DNA of 64,000 nt from Prochlorococcus sp. AG-402-G10 (GCA_003279445.1 QCHT01000007.1:1-64000); one strand, 5' to 3'; positions 8,657 to 18,144 are shown, numbered from the stretch's first letter. Notes: a model not told the origin generated them from the letters alone. Translations and numbers: made by a program.

Positions 8657-11074
8657 TCACTTCAACCAAATAACAGTACAACCTGCTCCTCCATCTTTCT
8701 GCTCAGCACTAATAATTTTTTCCACATAATCTAGATTTTGCAACCACTCCAACAACCCCCTCTTCAAGCGTCCTGTCCCAATTCCATGAACAATCCAAAG
8801 TGGGCCTAATGAATTACGCAATTTCTCTTCAACAGCAGCCTCTGCTTCATGAACTCTTAACCCTCTAACATCAATTGTATTTTTTTTAGTACGAATCTTA
8901 GATTGATTAGTCAAAGAAACTCTTGATTTGATTGTTACGACTGAATCCTTTGCTGGATGAATAGGTTTCTTTCCATCCAGACTTTCAACTGCATTCAAAT
9001 CAACTGTACTTCTAAAAACTCCGCACAAAACTGTTAATTGAGAGCCATCTTCAGATACTTCAATAACTTCACCCGATTTACCAATGGCACTAATTCTAAC
9101 GCGATCACCTTTTTTAGGAAGCCAACTTTGATGATAATTTTTGATTTTTTCTTGACTATAAGTCAATTCCATTTGCCGTAACCTTTGTCCAGTTTTTCTA
9201 GCCATTTCACCATCAGCCGACCCATCACGTAATCGGCGAATTAAGTCCCTAACCTCTACTTGCCCCCGACGAATAGAGCCTTCTAATTTCTTACGACCTC
9301 TTTCCTCAAAATCCTTTGATTGACGACATTGTCTCTCCCATTGATTAATTAACTCTTCATGAAGCAGTTCAGTACGGGCCAACAAAGAAGCAGCATCCTC
9401 TGCTGCTTCTTGTTGTTGACGCCTTTGCTCCTCCAGACCTTCAATAACATTATTCACATTATCTATGCCATTCCTCTGCATAAGTTGCTGAGCCTTATCT
9501 ATCACGGCCTCATCCAGTCCTAATCTGCGCGCAATTGCTAATGCATTGCTTCGTCCCGGAATGCCCCATTGCAAATGATATGTAGGTTCTATCGTTTCAC
9601 TATTAAAGCCAACAGATGCATTTTCAAAACGAGAATCACTATATTTCAAAGCCTTGAGTTCACCAAAATGTGTAGTAGCAACTGTCAAACGAGCTCTATC
9701 TGCTAATAACATTAACAATGCAGTAGCCAAAGAAGTCCCTTCGGTTGGATCAGTCCCAGCACCTAATTCATCAAGTAAAACTATTGATACTCCAGGGTTT
9801 TTGGAGATTGAATCTAAAATCTTACTAATTCGAACAATATGTCCACTAAAGGTTGATAAATTTTGTTCAAGAGATTGCTCATCACCAATATCTGCCAACA
9901 CTTGATTACACCAAGGTAAGGATGGCTCTCCTGCGCAAGGTAATAGCAACCCAAGCTTTGACATAAGAATTGCTAAGCCAAGACTTTTTAATGCAACTGT
10001 CTTACCACCTGTATTTGGTCCAGTAATTGCAAGTACTTTCAAAGTCGAAGATACTCTAAAACTAATAGGTACAACTGCAGAGCCTTTATGATAATGCTCT
10101 TGCCAAACAAGTAACGGGTGTCGGAAATCTTGAATGAGAAATGGAGCATCCAATTCTTCTTTAAGCTCAGGTGCTACTCCTCCTAGCCAATGACCATAAC
10201 GCGCCCTTGCTAAAGCAAAGTCCAACTCCAAAAGAATCTGATAGAGATGGTTCAGAGAAAGAGAATTATCACTAATTTGACTACTCCAATACGCTAATAA
10301 TCTCTGTTCTTCTACATAGATCTTGGCATCTAATTTAGCAATCTCATTCCCCAAGGGAATAACCACCTTCGGTTCAATAAAAATTGTATTACCTGAAGAC
10401 GATGTATCGTGAATAGTTCCTAAGACATGATCTACTGCTCCAGTTTTTAATGCCAGCACGGGTCTTTCATAACGTTCAGAAATAACAGTGTCCTGCAAGA
10501 CAGAATGAAATCTTCTAATGAGATCCTTTAACAGATCTTTTCTCTCTATCCTCATAACTTGGACTTGTCGACGCAAATCAGCCAACTTCTCGCTAGCACG
10601 ATCTGCAATACGTCCCCCTTCTTCGATTCCAAATTGAAGCAGTTTCTGTAACTCTGGCAAAGTAGACACATTAGAAAATAGTTCTGAAATTATTGGTCGT
10701 GTAATTGAATCTTCAATCTGACGGCGCAAACGACGCGCAGTTCTCAATGTTTCTACAACTTCTAATAGTTCAGGAGCAGAAGCAACACCTCCTTTAGAAC
10801 ATCTTAGTATAATCTTTTCTATATCATGAACTCCCGAAAGACTGAGTTCCTCTTCTAAATCTATGGCTCCTATTTCTAGTGTCTCAGCAAGATATCTACG
10901 GCTATGAATTAACTTATTAGGAATAGAGCAAGCTATACATCTTCGCCTACCTTGAGCAGTGCTAGCAAATAATGAAAGTTGTTCACAAAGCTTGTTCCAC
11001 TCCAACAGTTGAAGTGTTTCTTCAAAGGCAGAGTTAGCAATAGATAATTGAAGTTCCTTGTGTTGAGAACTCAT
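8657..11074 (-). CDS. mutS2: MutS2 family DNA/ribosome-associated ATPase
   Basis: 805-residue MutS2. It lacks the mismatch-recognition domain of MutS1 and has the core/clamp region, an ABC-type ATPase with Walker A TGPNTGGKTV (about 351-360) and Walker B LLDELGAGTDPTEG, and then a long coiled-coil clamp rich in Arg, Gln and Glu. The last 80 or so residues form an Smr nuclease domain (DVRGLRVHEAE, HGIGTGRLKRG). In other bacteria MutS2 restrains homologous recombination or rescues collided ribosomes. The VOC gene just upstream on the same strand ends 17 bases before it, so the two may be cotranscribed. Confidence 0.95.
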   Translation of the reverse strand: MSSQHKELQLSIANSAFEETLQLLEWNKLCEQLSLFASTAQGRRRCIACSIPNKLIHSRRYLAETLEIGAIDLEEELSLSGVHDIEKIILRCSKGGVASAPELLEVVETLRTARRLRRQIEDSITRPIISELFSNVSTLPELQKLLQFGIEEGGRIADRASEKLADLRRQVQVMRIERKDLLKDLIRRFHSVLQDTVISERYERPVLALKTGAVDHVLGTIHDTSSSGNTIFIEPKVVIPLGNEIAKLDAKIYVEEQRLLAYWSSQISDNSLSLNHLYQILLELDFALARARYGHWLGGVAPELKEELDAPFLIQDFRHPLLVWQEHYHKGSAVVPISFRVSSTLKVLAITGPNTGGKTVALKSLGLAILMSKLGLLLPCAGEPSLPWCNQVLADIGDEQSLEQNLSTFSGHIVRISKILDSISKNPGVSIVLLDELGAGTDPTEGTSLATALLMLLADRARLTVATTHFGELKALKYSDSRFENASVGFNSETIEPTYHLQWGIPGRSNALAIARRLGLDEAVIDKAQQLMQRNGIDNVNNVIEGLEEQRRQQQEAAEDAASLLARTELLHEELINQWERQCRQSKDFEERGRKKLEGSIRRGQVEVRDLIRRLRDGSADGEMARKTGQRLRQMELTYSQEKIKNYHQSWLPKKGDRVRISAIGKSGEVIEVSEDGSQLTVLCGVFRSTVDLNAVESLDGKKPIHPAKDSVVTIKSRVSLTNQSKIRTKKNTIDVRGLRVHEAEAAVEEKLRNSLGPLWIVHGIGTGRLKRGLLEWLQNLDYVEKIISAEQKDGGAGCTVIWLK

Positions 11075-11091
11075 TCAAAGACCTCACTAGC

Positions 11092-11499
11092 TCATTGATT
11101 GGACGGGATCCCTGCTGGAGGATGGTAAAGCATTTCCAACCAATTGCCGTCAGGATCTCGTAGATAAAAAGAAGCAGTTCCATCACGATGATCATGCAAA
11201 GATCCAACTTGGGTGCCATTTGCCCGCAATTGTGAGTGCAAATGTTCTATTTCACCTTTATCAGTAAAGTGAAAAGCAAAATGAGGCCCAGCTGCTTTAT
11301 ATCCTGGTCCCAATAAAGCAAGTCCATCATGTTGAGGTCCTGCTTCTAAATAGCACCAATCAGGATCATCCCAGATAAGTTTCATTCCCAAGCCCAGGTA
11401 AAAATTCTTTGCCCTATCGACATCATGAACACGTATAGCTACATGTCCAAGCCTTCTGACATTTACAAAGCTGTTTTCTAAATTCTGCTCGGCCATCAT
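11092..11499 (-). CDS. VOC (glyoxalase/bleomycin resistance fold) protein
   Basis: 135-residue protein of the vicinal oxygen chelate fold with two beta-alpha-beta-beta-beta halves. The first half begins RLGHVAIRVHDVDRAKNFYLGLG and the second holds HFAFHFTDKGEIEHL; the chain ends RDPDGNWLEMLYHPP. The metal-ligand positions of the fold (His in GHVAI, Glu in WLEML, His in HFAFH) are present, so a metal-dependent lyase or dioxygenase is possible. It is distinct from the canonical glyoxalase I encoded at 21.8 kb. Substrate unknown. Two consecutive ATG codons (11499, 11496) are possible starts. Confidence 0.78.
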   Translation of the reverse strand: MMAEQNLENSFVNVRRLGHVAIRVHDVDRAKNFYLGLGMKLIWDDPDWCYLEAGPQHDGLALLGPGYKAAGPHFAFHFTDKGEIEHLHSQLRANGTQVGSLHDHRDGTASFYLRDPDGNWLEMLYHPPAGIPSNQ

Positions 11500-11554
11500 A
11501 GAAAATTTACATAACTTGAATAAAGATAATTAGCATCGATTTTGCCAGCTCTCA

Positions 11555-12556
11555 TTAAACTTTCTTCAGCCATGCTGCAGCATCACATGCGTGGTAGGTC
11601 AAAATAAGATCAGCTCCTGCTCTCTTAAAGCTCAACAAAGTTTCTAAAACTACAGATCTTTCATCTAACCAACCCTTTTCTGCAGCTGCTTTAATCATTG
11701 AATACTCCCCACTGACGTTATAGGCAGCAATAGGCAATTCAGATTCCTGCCTGAGCCTATAGATAATATCCAGATAAGCAAGTCCTGGCTTAACCATAAG
11801 AATGTCAGAACCTTCTTGCTCATCTAATTGAGCTTCAGTAATAGCTTCCCTTGCATTAGCAGGATCCATTTGATAAGTACTTTTATCCTTCGGTATTGGC
11901 TTTTCATTCAGAGATCTTGGTGCAGAATCAAGAGCTTCTCTGAATGGACCATAATAGGCAGATGAATATTTAGCTGTATAACTAATAATTCCCACATTCT
12001 CAAAACCTTCATCATCCAAAGATTCCCGTATCGCTCCAACACGTCCATCCATCATGTCACTAGGTCCAATCAAATCAGCTCCTGCCTCAGCTTGAACAAT
12101 TGCTTGCTTACAAAGGCTGTCAATTGTCTCATCATTTAAAACAATTCCCTCGGCACTGACTATCCCATCATGGCCATCTATTGAGTAAGGGTCTAACGCA
12201 ACGTCAGTCATAATTGTCATTTCTGGCAATTCTTTCTTCAAACGTCTAATAGCCCTTGGAATTAAACCATTCTCGTTAAAACACTCTTCGCCTCCCTCAG
12301 TTTTAAGAGAATCATCAACCTTAGGGAATAAGACAACACATCTAACACCTAAATTCCATCCCCTTATAACTTCTTCGACCAAGCCATCCAGGGTCCACCG
12401 GTTTACACCAGGCATGGCAACAATCTGTTCAATGTCATTTCCCTCATGAACAAATAAAGGATAAATAAAATCCGACGCAGTTAAGCTGTTTTCTCTAACC
12501 ATGCTTCGTAAAGCAGGGGTTCGACGAAGTCGACGAGGACGATAAGTTAGTTCCAT
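11555..12556 (-). CDS. hemB: Delta-aminolevulinic acid dehydratase (porphobilinogen synthase)
   Basis: Condenses two 5-aminolevulinate molecules into porphobilinogen, the common precursor of chlorophyll and heme. 333 residues, normal length. The two active-site lysines are visible in YTAKYSSAYYGPFR and MVKPGLAYLD. The metal-site segment is DVALDPYSIDGHDG, with Asp/Ala in place of the cysteines of zinc enzymes, as in the Mg-dependent plant and cyanobacterial type. It is followed upstream on the same strand by a dnaJ-like gene. Confidence 0.97.
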   Translation of the reverse strand: MELTYRPRRLRRTPALRSMVRENSLTASDFIYPLFVHEGNDIEQIVAMPGVNRWTLDGLVEEVIRGWNLGVRCVVLFPKVDDSLKTEGGEECFNENGLIPRAIRRLKKELPEMTIMTDVALDPYSIDGHDGIVSAEGIVLNDETIDSLCKQAIVQAEAGADLIGPSDMMDGRVGAIRESLDDEGFENVGIISYTAKYSSAYYGPFREALDSAPRSLNEKPIPKDKSTYQMDPANAREAITEAQLDEQEGSDILMVKPGLAYLDIIYRLRQESELPIAAYNVSGEYSMIKAAAEKGWLDERSVVLETLLSFKRAGADLILTYHACDAAAWLKKV

Positions 12557-12597
12557 ATGGTCAAAAACAAATTAATTACTCATGATCGTAAAGCCTT

Positions 12598-13536
12598 TTA
12601 TAAACGAGCAGAATTAATCCAATCCTTTCGAGGATTAGAAATCCTGAGCTCTCGTAATTGATTGCATAGGTCAATCTCTTTAGAAGATAAACAAGAGGGG
12701 AAGCACAGTGCAAGAGTGAGAATCAAGTCTCCACGGCCATTATTGATTGGCCAACCCTTGTCTTTCAATCGTAAGCTTGAACCTGGCAAAGTCCTAGCTG
12801 GAATAGTTAATTGAGTTTCTCCATCTGGTGTCATAGCTGTAACAATTGAACCTAAAAGTAGCTCATCATAAGAAACCGGTAATTCTGCTTTGAGCTGATC
12901 TCCATCTAATTGCCATACCTTATGGTTTTCTACCTGGAGATTGATCAAGATGTTCCCTCTTCGTCCAGTGCCAGGCTGCAAATTACCTTTTCCTTTTACT
13001 CTGAGATGAGTACCATTAACAACTCCTCCAGGAATTCTGACTTCAACTGGCTCCTCATTTACGGATAGGGTTCGCTGGGTCCCCCAAAAAGCCTCTGAAA
13101 AAGTTATTTTCAATATAATCTGCACATCAAGATTGACTGGTTTTCGATATTCACCAGAAAACGGATTGTACGACTTAGGAAATCCTTCCATTCCTCTTCC
13201 ACCAACAAACCTTCCCAGAAGATCATTAACAAAATCGTCAAAATTGCTGTAACTTCCAAAATCAACATTAAGACCATCTATCCCTGAACCAATACCTGAA
13301 GATTGATTCCAAAATTGTCCAAATTGTTCATATTTTCTTTTCTTCTGAGGGTCAGATAGAACTTCATAAGCCTCATTGATTTCTTTAAACTTTCCCTCTG
13401 CCTGCTTGTCACCTGGATTTACATCAGGGTGAAACTTCCTCGCAAGCCTGCGGAAAGCACTTTTTATTTCATTCAAGTTTGCATCCCTATTAACACCTAG
13501 GATCTTGAAATAATCGCGATAACTATCAGTATTCAT
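12598..13536 (-). CDS. DnaJ/CbpA-like J-domain cochaperone
   Basis: 312-residue Hsp40-type protein stimulating a DnaK partner. The J domain occupies residues 1-75, with the HPD tripeptide in RKFHPDVNPGDKQAEGKFKEINEAY. A Gly/Ser/Phe-rich linker follows (about 80-125), then the two-lobed C-terminal substrate-binding domain. There is no CxxCxGxG zinc-finger, so it is the CbpA (class B) type, not canonical DnaJ. The ATG at 13536 follows a TTG codon. The same-strand hemB gene starts 41 bases after its stop. Confidence 0.88.
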   Translation of the reverse strand: MNTDSYRDYFKILGVNRDANLNEIKSAFRRLARKFHPDVNPGDKQAEGKFKEINEAYEVLSDPQKKRKYEQFGQFWNQSSGIGSGIDGLNVDFGSYSNFDDFVNDLLGRFVGGRGMEGFPKSYNPFSGEYRKPVNLDVQIILKITFSEAFWGTQRTLSVNEEPVEVRIPGGVVNGTHLRVKGKGNLQPGTGRRGNILINLQVENHKVWQLDGDQLKAELPVSYDELLLGSIVTAMTPDGETQLTIPARTLPGSSLRLKDKGWPINNGRGDLILTLALCFPSCLSSKEIDLCNQLRELRISNPRKDWINSARL

Positions 13537-13683
13537 CAATGTTTTTAATCAACAATATTTTGATGGAAATTGACTAAGACTACTAAAGATTGCAAAGAAA
13601 ACATCTCTTAAAACAGCTTTTTAACCAAAAAAAGTCGCAACTAGCCACCTTGACAAGATAAACTTCTAAAAAATAAGTGATTG

Positions 13684-13689
13684 AAGGAG
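13684..13689 (+). promoter_or_regulatory. Shine-Dalgarno sequence deciding the start of the SulP gene
   Basis: AAGGAG lies 8 bases ahead of the GTG at 13698. The reading frame stays open to a GTG at 13677, but that one would put this ribosome site inside the gene. The internal GTG gives an N-terminus the same length as in BicA-type proteins. Confidence 0.65.
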
Positions 13690-13697
13690 TCAAAGAA

Positions 13698-15359
13698 GTG
13701 GCCTTAATTCATGGATTTCACCTGAAAAATGTTAGGGGTGATGTTTTAGGTGGACTTACGGCAGCAGTTGTTGCACTTCCTCTAGCCCTGGCTTTTGGCA
13801 ATGCTGCGCTTGGTCCAGGAGGAGCTATATACGGATTATATGGAGCTGTTGTTGTTGGTTTCCTAGCTGCTTTATTTGGAGGGACACCTGCCCAAGTAAG
13901 CGGTCCGACAGGACCAATGAGCGTAACGGTTGCAAGTGTTGTGGCAACCCTTGCAGCAGCAGGAGTGTCTGACAACCTCTCTGCAGGGGAAATCATACCG
14001 CTTGTAATGGCAGCTGTTGTTCTCGGCGGTTTATTTCAAATTATTTTTGGAATTTTAAAGCTTGGCAAATACATAACACTTGTTCCCTACTCGGTTGTAT
14101 CAGGTTTTATGTCAGGTATAGGTGTCATAATCATTTGTCTTCAAATTGGACCTCTTCTTGGAATCAGCACTAAAGGTGGAGTATTAGCATCCCTTTCCAC
14201 TGTTTTAAATGGGTTTGAGCCTAATGGTGCAGCAATAGGCGTAGCAATAATGACTCTTGGAATCGTATTTTTAACTCCTAGGAAAATCAGCCAATGGGTG
14301 CCATCTCCGCTTCTAGCATTATTAATAGTTACACCTCTTTCTCTTTTTCTTGGAGTAGATGCAATAGATCGAATTGGTTCGGCTGGTCCTATCCCAGAGG
14401 GACTACCTTCGTTAACTATTCCTAGCTTCAATCAATATGGTGGAATTATTTTAAAAGCAGGACTTGTTCTTGCTGCATTAGGAGCAATTGACTCGTTACT
14501 TACTTCTCTAGTTGCAGACAATATTTCTCAAACTCGACATAACTCAGATAGAGAATTAATAGGACAAGGCATCGGAAACGCTGTTGCAGGTTTATTTTCC
14601 GGTTTACCTGGTGCTGGGGCAACAATGCGAACTGTGATCAATGTCAAATCTGGAGGATCTACACCTTTATCTGGAATGGTTCATTCAATAGTACTTTTAC
14701 TAGTTCTATTAGGAGCAGGACCTCTTGCCGAGCAGATTCCAGAAGCACTTCTTGCAGGAATATTAATAAAAGTTGGACTGGATATTATTGATTGGGGATT
14801 CTTACTTAGAGCTCATAAGCTATCTCTTAAGACTGCCACCGTTATGTATGGCGTTCTTTTAATGACGGTTTTTTGGGATCTGATTTCAGCCGTTTTAGTA
14901 GGGGTTTTTGTAGCAAATATGCTCACAATTGACTCAATCACTCAAACTCAATTAGAAGGAATGGAAGCAGATAATCCTATTCAAGCAAGAGATGAAGGTC
15001 TAAAATCATTACCTAATGACGAACAAAGTTTACTGGACAGTTGCTCAGGTGAAGTAATGCTTTTCAGGCTAAAAGGTCCTCTTAGTTTTGGAGCAGCGAA
15101 AGGAATAACTGAAAGAATGATGCTTGTAAGAAATTACAAGGTTTTAATATTAGATATAACAGATGTGCCTCGCCTTGGTGTAACTGCAACTTTAGCTTTA
15201 GAAGAGATGATTCAAGAAGCAAAACTTAATTCAAGGAAGGCTTATGTTGCTGGAGCTACAGGCAGAGTAAAAGAGAGACTTTCTAAGTTTGGAGTCGAAG
15301 GTTTAATAGGTACTAGAAAAGAAGCACTAGAGCTAGCAGTAAATGAAGTCAAAAACTGA
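13698..15359 (+). CDS. bicA: SulP-family anion transporter, BicA-like (probable bicarbonate transporter)
   Basis: Predicted inner-membrane, Na+-dependent bicarbonate transporter of 553 residues. The 12-14 helix SulP core starts RGDVLGGLTAAVVALPLALAFG and includes the family signature region SGPTGPMSVTV, LKLGKYITLVPYSVVSGFMSGIG and GLFSGLPGAGATMRT. A cytoplasmic STAS domain fills about residues 435-550 (FRLKGPLSFGAAKG, LILDITDVPRLGVTA). Its close neighbours sbtA and sbtB argue for inorganic carbon rather than sulfate uptake. Some Prochlorococcus homologues are annotated only as sulfate transporters, so the substrate is inferred. Confidence 0.82.
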   Translation: MALIHGFHLKNVRGDVLGGLTAAVVALPLALAFGNAALGPGGAIYGLYGAVVVGFLAALFGGTPAQVSGPTGPMSVTVASVVATLAAAGVSDNLSAGEIIPLVMAAVVLGGLFQIIFGILKLGKYITLVPYSVVSGFMSGIGVIIICLQIGPLLGISTKGGVLASLSTVLNGFEPNGAAIGVAIMTLGIVFLTPRKISQWVPSPLLALLIVTPLSLFLGVDAIDRIGSAGPIPEGLPSLTIPSFNQYGGIILKAGLVLAALGAIDSLLTSLVADNISQTRHNSDRELIGQGIGNAVAGLFSGLPGAGATMRTVINVKSGGSTPLSGMVHSIVLLLVLLGAGPLAEQIPEALLAGILIKVGLDIIDWGFLLRAHKLSLKTATVMYGVLLMTVFWDLISAVLVGVFVANMLTIDSITQTQLEGMEADNPIQARDEGLKSLPNDEQSLLDSCSGEVMLFRLKGPLSFGAAKGITERMMLVRNYKVLILDITDVPRLGVTATLALEEMIQEAKLNSRKAYVAGATGRVKERLSKFGVEGLIGTRKEALELAVNEVKN

Positions 15360-15424
15360 TACTAAGACTTTCATCAAAAGTAAACCTTACCTCCTGATAA
15401 CGAACTTTATCTAAAAGAAAAATT

Positions 15425-16417
15425 ATGGGGACTAATCTTGTACTTCAAAATGTCTTAACACCACCGGTACTTTTCTTCTTTCTTGGGATTATCGCAGTAA
15501 TTGCTCGCTCGGATCTTGAAATACCTGCACCTTTACCTAAATTATTTTCTCTATACCTTTTATTAGCTATTGGCTTTAAAGGTGGCTTAGAACTTGAAAA
15601 AAGTGGATTTGGGGGTCAAGTGTTGCCTACTGTTATGGCTGCAATAGTCATGTCATTGTTCATCCCACTTATATGTTTTGTAATCTTACGTTTAAAACTT
15701 GATGTTTTTAATTCAGCTGCCATTGCAGCTGCATATGGGTCAATAAGTGCAGTGACATTTATTACAGCTGAAAGCTTTCTCGCAAGTATGAAAATTCCAT
15801 TTGATGGTTTCATGGTTGCTGCTTTAGCATTAATGGAATCACCTGCAATTATTGTTGGGCTACTACTTGTAAAGCTAGGAGCTCCATCAAATCGTCCAAA
15901 TGGAAGAGTAATGAAATGGAGATCAATATTGCATGAATCTATGCTAAATGGATCTGTTTATTTACTTTTAGGAAGTCTTGTAATTGGATTCTTAACTGCT
16001 GCTAACAACCCTATAGGGGTAGAAAAAATGAATCCTTTTACAGATAAATTGTTCTATGGTGCTGAATGCTTCTTTCTATTAGATATGGGAATAGTGGCAG
16101 CGCAAAGGCTGCCTGGATTAAAGAAAGCAGGTTCGTTTTTAATTATGTTCGCAATACTTATCCCTCTAATAAATGCATTCATAGGGATTTTAGTTGCAAA
16201 ATTATTATCACTTCAACCAGGAAATGCATTATTATTTGCAGTACTTTGCGCCAGTGCTTCATACCTTGCTGTACCAGCTGCAATGCGTATGACAGTACCA
16301 GAAGCAAAAGCAAGCTATTACATTTCAACTACTCTTGGGCTAACCTTTCCTTTTAACATTGTTTTTGGAATACCACTCTATATGAGTTTGGTTAACAAAT
16401 TCATTCCTTCCATTTGA
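15425..16417 (+). CDS. sbtA: SbtA sodium-dependent bicarbonate transporter
   Basis: High-affinity Na+/HCO3- symporter of the SbtA (DUF897) family in the plasma membrane; supplies carboxysomes with bicarbonate. 330 residues with about ten hydrophobic segments in two inverted halves. The substrate and sodium region is visible in AAAYGSISAVTFITAESF and ALALMESPAIIVGLLLVKLG, with a counterpart LLFAVLCASASYLAVPAAMR in the second half. It is shorter than the roughly 370-residue beta-cyanobacterial SbtA, mostly in the loop between halves. It lies 65 bases after the SulP gene and 7 bases before sbtB, a clear operon. Confidence 0.92.
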   Translation: MGTNLVLQNVLTPPVLFFFLGIIAVIARSDLEIPAPLPKLFSLYLLLAIGFKGGLELEKSGFGGQVLPTVMAAIVMSLFIPLICFVILRLKLDVFNSAAIAAAYGSISAVTFITAESFLASMKIPFDGFMVAALALMESPAIIVGLLLVKLGAPSNRPNGRVMKWRSILHESMLNGSVYLLLGSLVIGFLTAANNPIGVEKMNPFTDKLFYGAECFFLLDMGIVAAQRLPGLKKAGSFLIMFAILIPLINAFIGILVAKLLSLQPGNALLFAVLCASASYLAVPAAMRMTVPEAKASYYISTTLGLTFPFNIVFGIPLYMSLVNKFIPSI

Positions 16418-16424
16418 TAAATAA

Positions 16425-16706
16425 ATGAAACGGTTAGATCTAATTTTTAGCGAAAGAGAGCTAGATGCAATTCTTGCAGCCCTTGAAGCCGCTGATGTGC
16501 CTGGCTATACAGTGCTGAAGCATGCAACTGGGAAAGGCCCTCAAACAATTTGTTCAGAAGATATGGAATTCACTGGTCTTGGAACTAATGCTCATGTAAT
16601 AGTTTTTTGCGAACTAGAAATGATAGATAAATTCAGAGAAAATATTAGATCTCTTCTTAATTACTATGGGGGAGTGGCTTATATATCCGAAGCAACTGAA
16701 ATGTGA
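16425..16706 (+). CDS. sbtB: SbtB, PII-like regulator of SbtA
   Basis: 93-residue PII-fold protein that binds adenine nucleotides, including cAMP in studied members, and gates SbtA at the membrane. The PII-like beta-alpha-beta pattern is visible: DLIFSERELDAILAALEAADVPGYTVLKHATGKG, then a T-loop region with ICSEDMEF, and AHVIVFCELEMIDKFRENI. It ends at SEATEM and has no CGPxGC cysteine loop, the C-terminal R-loop of the Synechocystis protein. It starts 7 bases after sbtA, so the pair should be translated together. Confidence 0.9.
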   Translation: MKRLDLIFSERELDAILAALEAADVPGYTVLKHATGKGPQTICSEDMEFTGLGTNAHVIVFCELEMIDKFRENIRSLLNYYGGVAYISEATEM

Positions 16707-16717
16707 GAACTAATAAT

Positions 16718-17674
16718 TTATGAATGGACCCAATCGACTCTAATAGATTTACGACTATTTAAGAATCTATCTATTGCCATTGCTGCAATACACCCATCTG
16801 AAGCAGCAACAACTGCCTGTTTAAATGGAGTGTTCCTAATATCTCCTATAGCCCATACTCCTTCGGAGGTTGTTGACATGAAATCATCAACAACTACTCC
16901 ACCATCTTCTTTTAATGCAATTTGATCTCCCAAAAAATCAGTAATAGGTTTTGAACCACTCATATATACAAATACCCCTTCTACTTCTAACAATTCAGTC
17001 TCTTCTTTAGATCGAGTCTTCAAAGTAACTCCAGTTACACCTGCATCAGTTCCCTCAATCTTCATCAATCTCGTCTTACTCCAATGCTTGACATTCTCTT
17101 GATTAATCAAGTCCATCGCTTCGTGATCTTCTTCTTTCGGATCATTTGATGTAATCCAATGTACGGTTGAGGCAAATTTTGTAAGTACTTGAGCTTCCTC
17201 TATAGCCTCTTTATTAACACCAACAACAGCAACCTCTCTTGATTTATAAAAAGCTCCATCGCAAGTTGCACAATAACTAACTCCTCTGCCAAGAAACTCA
17301 GCTTCACCCTTAAAGGAAGCTGGCCTACCCATTGCACCACTAGCAACAACTAGAGCACGACATTTAAATGTACCTTCAGGAGTAAAAACTGTCTTCCAAT
17401 CACCACTGGTGTCTATGCCAAAAACCTGAGCTCGTCGATAGTCTGTACCGTATTGAACAGCCTGGTCTCTCATTAATTCTAGCAAGTCCTCACCACTAAT
17501 ATCTGTAGGCACACCAGGATAATTAGCAATTTGATGAGTAATTGCAAGGGCCCCTACTGAGGGGTTTTTATCGAGAATAACTGTTTTTAAATCTGCTCTG
17601 GATGTGTAGAGAGCGCAACTGCAACCAGCAGGTCCACCTCCAATTATCACCACATCGGTTTCAATTGTTTCCAA
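16718..17674 (-). CDS. Thioredoxin reductase-like flavoprotein lacking the NADPH motif
   Basis: 318-residue member of the low-molecular-weight thioredoxin reductase family. The N-terminal FAD motif is intact (GGGPAGCSCALY). The redox-active CATC pair is at about 135-138 and the C-terminal FAD motif is WAIGDIRNTPFKQAVVAASDG. The second Rossmann motif, GxGxxA in NADPH-dependent enzymes, reads GVNKEAIEEA, and the HRRxxxR that grips the NADPH phosphate is replaced (HWITSNDPKEED). This pattern matches the cyanobacterial diflavin-linked disulfide oxidoreductase (DDOR) group rather than true NTR. The start is TTG with AGGAG about 10 bases ahead. Confidence 0.85.
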   Translation of the reverse strand: METIETDVVIIGGGPAGCSCALYTSRADLKTVILDKNPSVGALAITHQIANYPGVPTDISGEDLLELMRDQAVQYGTDYRRAQVFGIDTSGDWKTVFTPEGTFKCRALVVASGAMGRPASFKGEAEFLGRGVSYCATCDGAFYKSREVAVVGVNKEAIEEAQVLTKFASTVHWITSNDPKEEDHEAMDLINQENVKHWSKTRLMKIEGTDAGVTGVTLKTRSKEETELLEVEGVFVYMSGSKPITDFLGDQIALKEDGGVVVDDFMSTTSEGVWAIGDIRNTPFKQAVVAASDGCIAAMAIDRFLNSRKSIRVDWVHS

Positions 17675-17937
17675 AATTTTTAACGCTCCTGAAAAATTGT
17701 TTTTTGCTTAGATCAGCATAGAAGACTAAGAAAGGGAAAAGGTGTGCAAGTTTAGAGTAATCATCAATCCTCACATCCCATTTAAGTCAATTTGACACTG
17801 TCTTAATTCATTATGGTGGCCTATCTGAACAAGAACCAGATATCTAAATAGAATTAGAAAAACTCAACAGGGCACAGTTTTCCACATCCAACTTAAAGAG
17901 ATCCTTTCTAGCAATTAACATTCCTCATATCCCCAAC

Positions 17938-18144
17938 ATGAGCAAAGCGAGAAACAACTTTCAAACCGCAATCAATCTTTGGCTTCTACCATTTTTAATT
18001 GGTGGGTCACTAGCAATAGGATATGAAATTACCAGTAAAACCTTGTTTAGACTTGAGAGTAAAAACAAACATAGCCATAGGCTCCTTAAAAAAGAAATTG
18101 TTCTAACTGCCAACGTAAGCAATACGAACAAGATTACTTTCTAA
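17938..18144 (+). CDS. Small predicted single-span membrane protein
   Basis: 68 residues. A short polar N-terminus (MSKARNNFQTAIN) leads into one hydrophobic helix (LWLLPFLIGGSLAIGY, about residues 14-30) and a Lys- and His-rich tail. I recognise no domain. It has an ATG start, with 263 bases of non-coding sequence upstream and a 12-bp hairpin about 100 bases downstream. Coding potential is plausible but short, so the confidence is modest. Confidence 0.45.
   Translation: MSKARNNFQTAINLWLLPFLIGGSLAIGYEITSKTLFRLESKNKHSHRLLKKEIVLTANVSNTNKITF

Noticed and set aside
13718-13996. 92-codon minus-strand frame inside the SulP gene
   Set aside because: Low-complexity complement of transmembrane codons.
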